5,290 nt of DNA from Caldifarciminota bacterium (GTDB lineage: Bacteria > Hydrothermota > Tepidihabitantia > Tepidihabitantales > Tepidihabitantaceae): NCBI GenBank assembly GCA_016935775.1, contig JAFGQF010000240.1, forward strand, positions 1 to 5,290, read 5' to 3'. The notes under the pieces were generated by a model. The model was not told the DNA's origin and made no database searches. It saw only the letters and a list, made by a program, of their open reading frames with translations. Of this stretch, positions 1-5,290 are shown piece after piece (position 1 is the first letter of the stretch; each line of letters opens with the position of its first letter). The translations under genes were made by a program, and so were the position numbers.

Positions 1-948
1 ATCAACGGCTCGAACATGACCGCCGGCTGGGGCTCGCTGCTGCTGGCCGACGCCGACCGTTTCTACCGGACGACCGAGGTCGCGGTCGCCATCACCCTCG
101 AGGTTGTCAACGCCAACATGGCCGCCTACGACGAGCGCATCCACAAGGCGCGCGGCTACGCCGGCGCGGTCACCTGCGCGGCCAACGTCCGGCGCCTGAC
201 CGAGGACTCGGAGATGCTGAAGCAGCCGGGCAAGAAGGTCCAGGATGCCTACAGCCTGCGCTCGACGCCCCAGGTGGTCGGCGCGGCCAAGGACGCGATG
301 AAGTGGGCCCGCCAGATGTTCCAGGTCGAGCTGAACGGCGTCGGCGACAACCCGGTGTTCTTCCCCGACGACGGGGCCTACCTGACCGGCGCCAACTTCC
401 AGGGCACGCCGCTCGGCATCGCGCTCGACACGGTCGGCTCGTGCGTGACGATGCTGGCGGTGCTCTCCGAGCGCCGGACCAACCGGCTGATGAACAAGAA
501 CCTGTCCTGCGGCCTGCCGGCGTTCCTGACCAGGGGCGCCGGGATGTTCTCCGGCCTGATGCTGACCCAGTACACCCAGGGGATGCTGATCTGCGAAGAC
601 CGCATCCTGTCGGCGCCGGCGTCGGTCGGCTCGATTCCCGCCGCGGCCGACCAGGAGGACTTCGTCTCGATGGCCTTCACCGCGGCGGCCAAGGCGGCCC
701 AAATACTGCGCAACGCCTGGTACGTCGTGGCCATCGAGTTGATGGCCGGCGCCCAGGCGGTCGAATTCCGCAAGCCGCTCAAGCTGGGCAAAGGCACCCG
801 CGCCGCCTACGACGTCATCCGCAAGCACGTCGAGCCGATGGTCGAGGACCGGCCGGTACAGTACGATATCAACCGGCTCGAGGCGGCCTGTAGTTCGGGC
901 GAACTGCTGAGCACGGTCGAGGCCGCGGTGGGCCGGCTGGAGTCATAG
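1..948 (+). CDS. hutH: Aromatic amino acid ammonia-lyase, histidine ammonia-lyase type (C-terminal 315 residues, 5' end outside window)
   Basis: The frame is open from base 1 to the TAG at 946-948; the ATG at 16 is internal because the family motif 'INGS' lies before it. MIO-dependent lyases of this family remove ammonia from histidine, phenylalanine or tyrosine in the cytoplasm as tetramers. Visible landmarks, numbered from the first codon, are Asn2 (equivalent to Asn195 of Pseudomonas HutH), the QDAYSLR motif with Gln81, Tyr84 and Arg87 (Gln277/Tyr280/Arg283), Phe133 (Phe329), Met187 (Met382) and Glu219 in QEDFVSM (Glu414). Spacings between them match HutH almost exactly, so about 190 N-terminal residues, including the Ala-Ser-Gly triad that forms MIO and the substrate-selecting His83 position, are missing to the left. 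Met187 and Glu219 favour histidine ammonia-lyase over phenylalanine or tyrosine lyases, which have Gln at the Glu position. Phe221 replaces the His common in HutH 'QEDHVSM'. No other hut gene is visible, so a tyrosine or phenylalanine lyase or an aminomutase remains possible. Confidence 0.88.
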   Translation: MNGSNMTAGWGSLLLADADRFYRTTEVAVAITLEVVNANMAAYDERIHKARGYAGAVTCAANVRRLTEDSEMLKQPGKKVQDAYSLRSTPQVVGAAKDAMKWARQMFQVELNGVGDNPVFFPDDGAYLTGANFQGTPLGIALDTVGSCVTMLAVLSERRTNRLMNKNLSCGLPAFLTRGAGMFSGLMLTQYTQGMLICEDRILSAPASVGSIPAAADQEDFVSMAFTAAAKAAQILRNAWYVVAIELMAGAQAVEFRKPLKLGKGTRAAYDVIRKHVEPMVEDRPVQYDINRLEAACSSGELLSTVEAAVGRLES

Positions 949-958
949 AGAGCAGAGT

Positions 959-989
959 TCCAGGGGTCCAGGGTCCAAGCGTTCCAGGG
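959..989. repeat. Short intergenic direct repeat, three TCCAGGG copies
   Basis: The 54-base spacer between lyase and cupin contains TCCAGGG at 959-965, 967-973 and 983-989, with a degenerate copy TCCAAGC at 974-980. The starts are 7-9 bases apart. The last AGGG lies about 13 bases before the cupin ATG, too far to be a good ribosome binding site. The function is unknown; it could be a slippage-generated simple repeat or one instance of a dispersed intergenic repeat. Confidence 0.55.
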
Positions 990-1002
990 TGCGAGCACGG
1001 GA

Positions 1003-1365
1003 ATGCTGCTGAAGCGGCTGGCCGACTGCGCGGAGATAACGGCCGGGGACAGAACCCGGCTGCGCGAACTGCTCCACCCGGAGCGCGACCCGGCCGGAAT
1101 CAGGTGCTCGCTCGCCCGCGCCCGGCTCGCGCCCGGCGAGCGGTCACTGCCCCACCGCCTCGAGCAGGCCGAGGTCTACCACCTGGTGAACGGCGTCGGC
1201 ACGATGCACGTCAACGACGAGACGGCCGAGGTCGGACCGGGCGACACGGTACTGATACCGGCCGGGTCGGTCCAGTGGCTGGAGAATCCCGGCCCGGCCG
1301 AAATTGACTTCATCTGCATCGTTGACCCGGCATGGACCGCGGCCGGGGAAACCGTGCTCGACTGA
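1003..1365 (+). CDS. Small single-domain cupin protein
   Basis: This 120-residue protein is a single conserved beta-barrel cupin (Cupin_2 type), probably cytoplasmic. Motif 1 has the canonical spacing G45-x5-H51-x-L53-x3-E57-x6-G64, and motif 2 reads G80-x5-P86-x-G88-x2-Q91-x3-N95. Of the four usual metal ligands, His51 and Glu57 are kept; the second His of motif 1 is Leu53 and the His of motif 2 is Gln91. Either no metal is bound, or it is bound in a non-canonical way. The end 'FICIVDPAW' (103-111) is a well-formed final strand, so the barrel looks intact rather than decayed. The ATG at 1003 is the only plausible start, as no in-frame ATG, GTG or TTG lies between the lyase stop and it. The Shine-Dalgarno is weak (AGGG about 13 bases away, GGGA abutting the ATG). 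The gene lies 54 bases after the lyase on the same strand, suggesting co-transcription. Substrate is unknown; sugar, amino acid or small-ligand binding or isomerase roles are all known among small cupins. Confidence 0.9.
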   Translation: MLLKRLADCAEITAGDRTRLRELLHPERDPAGIRCSLARARLAPGERSLPHRLEQAEVYHLVNGVGTMHVNDETAEVGPGDTVLIPAGSVQWLENPGPAEIDFICIVDPAWTAAGETVLD

Positions 1366-1384
1366 ACCGCAGACGCAAGAAGTG

Positions 1385-1412
1385 AGGGCCCCGGGTCGCA
1401 ACCCGGGGCCCT
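1385..1412. terminator. Bidirectional intrinsic terminator hairpin between convergent genes
   Basis: AGGGCCCCGGGT (1385-1396) and ACCCGGGGCCCT (1401-1412) form a perfect 12-bp, very GC-rich stem closed by a CGCA loop. It sits in the 73-base gap between the cupin stop (1365) and the reverse-strand stop (1439), 20-30 bases from each, as expected for a shared terminator. Neither side has a classical T-run. The reverse-strand transcript continues with CACTTCTTG, modestly T-rich; the forward one continues with TGCCTGC. Termination may be imperfect or factor-assisted, or the stem may mainly protect 3' ends. Confidence 0.75.
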
Positions 1413-1438
1413 TGCCTGCAGGGACGCGCTGGAGCAGG

Positions 1439-4400
1439 TCAGGGACTGATGATCACCTTCCTGGTTTCGGCAATGTCGGCGGTGCGGATACGGACAAACC
1501 AGGTGCCGGCCGCGATGTCGCGCAGCCCGAACCGGATTTGGCCTCCGGGCGAGAGCGCCGCGCTGCGCACGACCCGGCCGGCCGGCGACACCAGCTCGAC
1601 CATCGCCCGACCCGCACCCGGCGCGGCACGGACGACCAGTTCCTCGCGTGCCGGGCTCGGCCCGACGAGGAAATCGCCGGACCAGCGCGGTACCCGCGCC
1701 GGCTCCTCGGCCGCGCCCGAGCGGTCGGGCCGCGCGCCGAACAGCAGGAAGGTATCGGGCGTGTAGGACCAGAACTCGAGCGTCTTGTTGCCCTTCAGCG
1801 CCCAGACGCGCTTGGAGATAACCGCGACCGACCCGCCGTGTTTCACCCGGCGGCCGGACGGGCCGTGGGGCAGCGACTCGAGTTCGACCCAGCGGTTGGC
1901 CGAGTCCACGAAGGCGAAGAAGAACGGCCGGTTGCCGCCGCCAAACCCGTAGAGCGTGCCCCGGCCGTCCCAGGCGAGGTCGGCGCCGTCCTTGGCCTTG
2001 TTGCGCTTGCCGCTGGCACCGTAACCCGGCATCGGCGGGTGCATCACCCACTCACAGGTGCGGGCGTCGGCCTTGAAGAACTCGTTGTACCGACCCTTCA
2101 GGACATAGAGGTTGCCGTCGCCGTCGGTCCGCATCACCGAGCCGGACTTGTAAGGCTTGCCCGACGTGCCGGCGGGCGCGGACGGCATCGTCTGCCAGGC
2201 GTTCGCCTCGACCGAGAAGGCGTAGAACTCGAAAGTCTTGGAGCCCTTGAGACAGTATATCCAGGACGAATCGTCGCGGCTGATGTGGGCCAGCGCCGAG
2301 CCGTACTTGAGCTTGCGCGCGCCGGCCGGCACGTCCGGGAGCGCGTTCCAGGAACTGTCGCTGAGGTCGTACCGCCAGAACTCGAGGGTGTTGTTGCCCT
2401 TGAGCGCGTAGATGTGGCCGGCGCCGTCGTAGCACAGGTCGGCCCCGCCGCGGACCTGGCGCCGGATTGGGCCGTCGGGGATGCCGGGCAGCTGTTGCCA
2501 AGTCCCGCTCAGAACATCGTAGGCGTAGAACTCGCCGCACTTGTTGCCCTTGAGCGCGTAGACGGCCGGCCGGTCGGTCTCGACCCCGACCAGGCAGCCA
2601 CCGTGCTTGACGACCCGCATCTCCGGGCCGCCGGGCAGGTCGTTGCGAATCTCCCAGCCCGCCGCGCCCGGCGTGACCACGACGCTAGCCCGGGCGGTGT
2701 CGTTGGCAGGGTCGGCGTCGCCGTCCAGGCGCGTCCAGCCAGTGTGCCGGAACCGCCCGACGTGCGCCGTCCAGGCCGCGAACCGCTCGACCCGTGTCGC
2801 GCCCGGCCCGAGGTCAACCGTGAATATCGAATCACGGTAGACAACCGTGCCGGCAACCGAATCCTCGATGCGGAAATGGCACCAGAAGCTCTCGGTCGCG
2901 CTGCCGTTATTGGCTACGCGCGCCACCGGCGATACCGTCACCGGGTCCATCCGGCCCAGCGGCGAGATGATCGCCGTCATCCCGACATCGTGAACCAGCG
3001 TAAAGAACGACGCCGACAGGGTATCGTTCGCCGGGTTGTGGTCGTTGGCCGTCCAGGACGAGCAACGGACGGTGTAGCCGCCGTCGGGCACTGTCCACTC
3101 GCCGAATTCCAGTACCGCCGACGAGTCGGGCGCCAGCCCGGCCAGCGCGACGGAATCGAAGTAGACCATCGAATCGGCCGCGTCGGTTATCCTGGCCCAG
3201 GCCACGAGGTCGCGCGTCTGGGCGCCGAAGTTCTGAACGCGGCAGGCCGGGTTCACCGGGCCGGGCTCGATGCCGCCGACCGGCGCGATGACCTCGGTGA
3301 TACCCGCGTCATTCCCTGTCACCCGCACCGTGCCGGATACGAAGTCGTTGCCGTGGCGGATATCTGTACCGAGCATCGTCGTGCACCGGGTCTCGAAGAC
3401 GCCGATCGTATTCGCCGTCCACTGGTCGAAAGTCAGCACCGTGTCAAGACCGGGCCCGAGCGCCAGCGTCCGGGTCGAGTAATAGCCGTCGCTGATCGTG
3501 TACCGGACCGGGAAAGTTTCCGGGTCGGTGCCGTGGTTGCGAATCCGAGCCCAGGGCGTGACCACAACCCCGGAATCGACCGCGCCCGACGGCGCCAGGA
3601 TTTGAACGGTGCCGACATCCCGCACCCGGACCGAAACGGCGCGCCCGGCGGTGTCGTTGGCCGGGTTGCCGTCGCCCGCCACCCAGGTCGAGCAGATTAC
3701 GGTGTGCGGCCCGCGCTGGGCGACAACCGACCAGTTGTCGAGCGTGACGGTGTCCTGCCCGCCCGGTGCCAGGCTGGCAAAGGTCGAATCGCGATAGCCC
3801 GTGCCGCTGATGGTCACGAAGACGATGGCGTTCTCGGGGCCGCCGCCGTTGTTGGCCACCACCGCCCGGACCGAAACCGACGCGCCGCTGTCGACAACCG
3901 CCGGCGGCTCGAGGATTGCCACGGCCGCGACGTCGTGCGACCGGACAAGGAACGAATCGGCGACGATGTTGTTGCCCGGAACCATATCGCCGGCGAGCCC
4001 GGTAGTCACCCTGGTCCGGTAGCTGCCGGGCGGACCGACCGTCCAGTTGCCGACCGTTACGACCGTCGACTCGCCCGGCGCGAGGTTGTTGGCATTACCG
4101 TTGAGCGTTGTCGTGTCGCCGCCCATCACCAGGAATGAGAGCGGGAAGCTGACCGTCGTGTTGCCGCGGTTGCGGACGCGGGCCTGGCAGGTCAGGCTGG
4201 CCACCGAGTCGACCGTGCCGGTCGGCGCGACAACCCGGGTGGCGGCCACGTCCAGCACCCGGACAAAGGTGGTGTCGAGCGCGCGGTTGTTGGCCGGGTT
4301 CATATCGCCGGCGAGCAGCGTCGTGCAGGCCAGCACCCGGTTGCCGCGCGGCCCCGCGGTCCAGGCCGGGAACGTCAGCGTATCGGTCCCCGGGCCGGGG

Positions 4401-5290
4401 GCCAGCACCCGGGAGACCGCCTGGGAGTAGCCGGTCCCGCTGATCGTCAGCCGGAAATCGACATTCTCGGTGGTATTGCCCCGGTTCGCGACCGTCACCA
4501 CCGTAACCACCGCGGTCCCGGAGTCGGCCTGGGATGGCGCCGAAACCGACAGCACCGCGACATCGCGGTGCTGGACAAAGAAGCTCGAGGTCGCGCGGTC
4601 GTTGCCCGGGTTCCGGTCGCCGGCCAACCGGGTCGTACAGGCCGCGGTCCAGTTGCCCGGCACCGCCGTCCAGTTGGCAAACGTGACCTGGGCCGAGTCG
4701 CCGGGCGGCAGGCTCGTGACTTGCTGGGTATCGGCGTACACCGACCCGATTCGGAACACCACCGGCAGGTTTGCGACCGGCTGGGTGCCGTGATTACGCA
4801 CCCAGCCCGCGGGCGTGACGGTCGCACCCGAGTCCACCGTGCCGGTCGGCGCGGCGACCCGGTAGCAGCCGACATCGTAGGATCCGACCGTGACCGTGTC
4901 CATCAGGCGGTCGTTGGCTCGAACAAGGTCGAGGACCAGCTCGGTCGAGCAACGCACCGGGTAGGTGCCGGGCGCGCCGGCGGTCCAGTTTGCGAAGGTC
5001 ACGTACCGGCGCGTCCCGGGCAGGTGGTTGTTGACCACCGCCGCCTGGCTGTAGCCCGCACCGATGCGCATCCGTATCGAGTAGGACTCGGAAGTCGTGC
5101 CGTGGTTGTACGCCGAGCAGGCCGGCGTGACCACGTCACCCGAGTCAAGCGCGCCGGACGGCGCCAGCAGGTGGCTTACCCCGACGTCCGGCACGCGAAC
5201 CGCGACCGAGCCACCCTGGCGGTCGTTTGAATTGTCGGTATCCCCGGCCAGGCGGGTCGAACAGGAAACCGCGTGGTTGCCCCGCGGCCA
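1439..5290 (-). CDS. Large surface or secreted protein: CARDB-like repeat array, kelch-like propeller, Por/T9SS-type C-terminal tail (N-terminus outside window)
   Basis: The frame is open from the right edge to the TGA at 1441-1439, giving 1283 visible residues. The GTG at 5194 is not a start: codons before it encode the end of another repeat ('CSTRLAGD', residues 10-17). Order of domains: partial CARDB-like repeat (1-34); eight complete repeats of 103-109 residues (35-876); six kelch-like blades (879-1181); a Gly/Ala/Pro/Arg-rich linker; and a C-terminal tail (1206-1283) beginning 'FLVGPSPAREEL' and ending 'TRKVIISP'. CARDB (cell-adhesion-related domain of bacteria) modules are Ig-like beta-sandwiches found in long extracellular proteins, and the tail resembles those that direct export and anchoring by type IX secretion. 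The inferred role is therefore an extracellular stalk carrying a ligand-binding or structural propeller; the ligand is unknown. No enzyme motif or membrane segment is visible. A signal peptide is expected, but that end is missing. Transcription converges on the lyase-cupin pair with a shared hairpin between. The repeat type is clear; the exact function is not. Confidence 0.93.
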   Translation of the reverse strand, partial: WPRGNHAVSCSTRLAGDTDNSNDRQGGSVAVRVPDVGVSHLLAPSGALDSGDVVTPACSAYNHGTTSESYSIRMRIGAGYSQAAVVNNHLPGTRRYVTFANWTAGAPGTYPVRCSTELVLDLVRANDRLMDTVTVGSYDVGCYRVAAPTGTVDSGATVTPAGWVRNHGTQPVANLPVVFRIGSVYADTQQVTSLPPGDSAQVTFANWTAVPGNWTAACTTRLAGDRNPGNDRATSSFFVQHRDVAVLSVSAPSQADSGTAVVTVVTVANRGNTTENVDFRLTISGTGYSQAVSRVLAPGPGTDTLTFPAWTAGPRGNRVLACTTLLAGDMNPANNRALDTTFVRVLDVAATRVVAPTGTVDSVASLTCQARVRNRGNTTVSFPLSFLVMGGDTTTLNGNANNLAPGESTVVTVGNWTVGPPGSYRTRVTTGLAGDMVPGNNIVADSFLVRSHDVAAVAILEPPAVVDSGASVSVRAVVANNGGGPENAIVFVTISGTGYRDSTFASLAPGGQDTVTLDNWSVVAQRGPHTVICSTWVAGDGNPANDTAGRAVSVRVRDVGTVQILAPSGAVDSGVVVTPWARIRNHGTDPETFPVRYTISDGYYSTRTLALGPGLDTVLTFDQWTANTIGVFETRCTTMLGTDIRHGNDFVSGTVRVTGNDAGITEVIAPVGGIEPGPVNPACRVQNFGAQTRDLVAWARITDAADSMVYFDSVALAGLAPDSSAVLEFGEWTVPDGGYTVRCSSWTANDHNPANDTLSASFFTLVHDVGMTAIISPLGRMDPVTVSPVARVANNGSATESFWCHFRIEDSVAGTVVYRDSIFTVDLGPGATRVERFAAWTAHVGRFRHTGWTRLDGDADPANDTARASVVVTPGAAGWEIRNDLPGGPEMRVVKHGGCLVGVETDRPAVYALKGNKCGEFYAYDVLSGTWQQLPGIPDGPIRRQVRGGADLCYDGAGHIYALKGNNTLEFWRYDLSDSSWNALPDVPAGARKLKYGSALAHISRDDSSWIYCLKGSKTFEFYAFSVEANAWQTMPSAPAGTSGKPYKSGSVMRTDGDGNLYVLKGRYNEFFKADARTCEWVMHPPMPGYGASGKRNKAKDGADLAWDGRGTLYGFGGGNRPFFFAFVDSANRWVELESLPHGPSGRRVKHGGSVAVISKRVWALKGNKTLEFWSYTPDTFLLFGARPDRSGAAEEPARVPRWSGDFLVGPSPAREELVVRAAPGAGRAMVELVSPAGRVVRSAALSPGGQIRFGLRDIAAGTWFVRIRTADIAETRKVIISP
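1442..1675 (-). other. C-terminal sorting-tail domain, Por_Secre_tail/T9SS type A-like
   Basis: The last 78 residues follow the usual layout of such tails: a 'VGPSPAREELVVR' opening (compare NPA...L.I), a central 'VELVSPAGRVV' strand, an Arg/Gly strand with 'GLRDIAAGTWFVRI' (compare L..G.Y.v.i), and the ending 'TRKVIIS'. In Bacteroidota this domain targets proteins to type IX secretion and is cleaved. Similar tails are widespread in other phyla where the export machinery is less clear. Whether this organism has T9SS cannot be judged here. Confidence 0.8.
1748..2656 (-). repeat. Six kelch-like beta-propeller blades
   Basis: Blades in protein order: 2501-2656, 2351-2500, 2198-2350, 2051-2197, 1892-2050 and 1748-1891, each 48-53 residues. 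The pattern is W-x-x-LPxxPxGP, a basic stretch (R-x-VKxGG), a hydrophobic strand, then IYALKGNxTxEFWxYD. The turn 'ALKGN' and the aromatic EFW/EFY are kept in blades 1, 2 and 6 and slightly changed in 3 ('CLKGS') and 4 ('VLKGR'). Blade 5 has 'GFGGGNRPFFFAF' instead. The W, LP, GG and aromatic positions recall kelch repeats, and six blades would be a complete closed propeller. I infer the fold from the pattern; the ligand is unknown. Confidence 0.8.
2663..5290 (-). repeat. Tandem CARDB-like Ig-fold repeat array, eight full units plus one partial
   Basis: Units, in protein order: partial 5189-5290; 1, 4877-5188; 2, 4565-4876; 3, 4253-4564; 4, 3935-4252; 5, 3620-3934; 6, 3311-3619; 7, 2990-3310; 8, 2663-2989. 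Each opens with DVxxxxIxAPxG, usually followed by VDSG, then an 'RNHG/ANxG' turn, an 'LxPG' turn, a Trp in 'FxxWTA', and a closing 'C(S/T)T-LAGDxNPAND' segment. The first three full units are exactly 104 residues. Units 7 and 8 are the most diverged, with insertions before the 'LxPG' turn, and have Pro or Glu-Pro where the others have DSG. The closing DxNPxND is acidic and could bind calcium, as in many extracellular beta-sandwich proteins, but this is inference. Units are diverged in sequence, not recent identical copies. Confidence 0.88.

Noticed and set aside
303..893. 196-codon forward frame inside the lyase
   Set aside because: It is an Arg/Pro-rich out-of-frame shadow; the lyase frame carries all family motifs.
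946..1005. Lyase and cupin lie in the same frame with only the TAG between them, suggesting a stop-codon readthrough fusion
   Set aside because: The spacer translates to low-complexity sequence from the TCCAGGG repeat, the lyase ends at the normal family length, and the cupin has its own ATG. Coincidence of frame is one in three.
1176..2051. 291-codon reverse frame overlapping the cupin and the propeller
   Set aside because: It is an Arg-rich shadow in another frame of the propeller gene, crossing the terminator and running antisense through the cupin.
1304..4138. 944-codon forward open frame opposite the repeat protein
   Set aside because: It overlaps the cupin end, the terminator and most of the reverse gene. 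Its translation is an Arg/Gly/Ala/Val-rich sequence without domain patterns, as expected for the antisense shadow of a GC-rich gene. The reverse frame shows clear repeats, blades and a tail.
5192..5194. GTG as start codon of the reverse gene
   Set aside because: The same frame stays open to the window edge and encodes the end of another repeat (CSTRLAGD), so the GTG is an internal Val codon.
4568..5230. 220-codon forward open frame near the right end
   Set aside because: It is an antisense shadow of CARDB-like units 1-2 and of the partial unit, with no recognisable domain and no ribosome binding site.
2663..5290. Possible CRISPR or DNA-level tandem repeat array because of the regular ~312-base period
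   Set aside because: Similarity is at the protein level (CARDB-like units), with diverged DNA and no short identical repeats separated by unique spacers.

Overview
This is a GC-rich, gene-dense bacterial window with three protein-coding genes in two convergent blocks. The forward block (1-1365) holds the 3' part of an aromatic amino acid ammonia-lyase of histidine ammonia-lyase type, then a small cupin protein 54 bases downstream. The reverse block (5290-1439) is one very large gene cut by the right edge. It encodes a modular exported or surface protein: at least nine tandem CARDB-like Ig-fold repeats, then six kelch-like propeller blades, then a C-terminal sorting tail of the Por/T9SS type. 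A perfect 12-bp-stem hairpin sits between the two blocks and probably terminates transcription from both sides.

The lineage cannot be proved from the sequence. The combination of CARDB-like arrays, blades carrying an 'ALKGNxTxEFW' signature and a Por-type tail in a GC-rich genome recalls uncultured phyla such as candidate division WOR-3 (Stahlbacteria) and relatives. This is an inference from pattern memory, not from a search.

Layout: 1-948 lyase (5' end outside the window); 949-1002 short spacer with three TCCAGGG copies; 1003-1365 cupin; 1366-1438 convergent spacer with the terminator hairpin at 1385-1412; 1439-5290 repeat protein on the reverse strand (N-terminus and any signal peptide outside the window). 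No stretch over 300 bases lacks a gene. I saw no tRNA, rRNA, CRISPR array, insertion sequence or phage gene.

The lyase and cupin may be co-transcribed, since they share strand, a short gap and no intervening hairpin. The repeat protein has no evident functional link to them. I found no convincing new multi-gene system. The points most worth following are the repeat/propeller architecture, the cupin with two of four canonical metal ligands replaced, and the intergenic TCCAGGG repeat.
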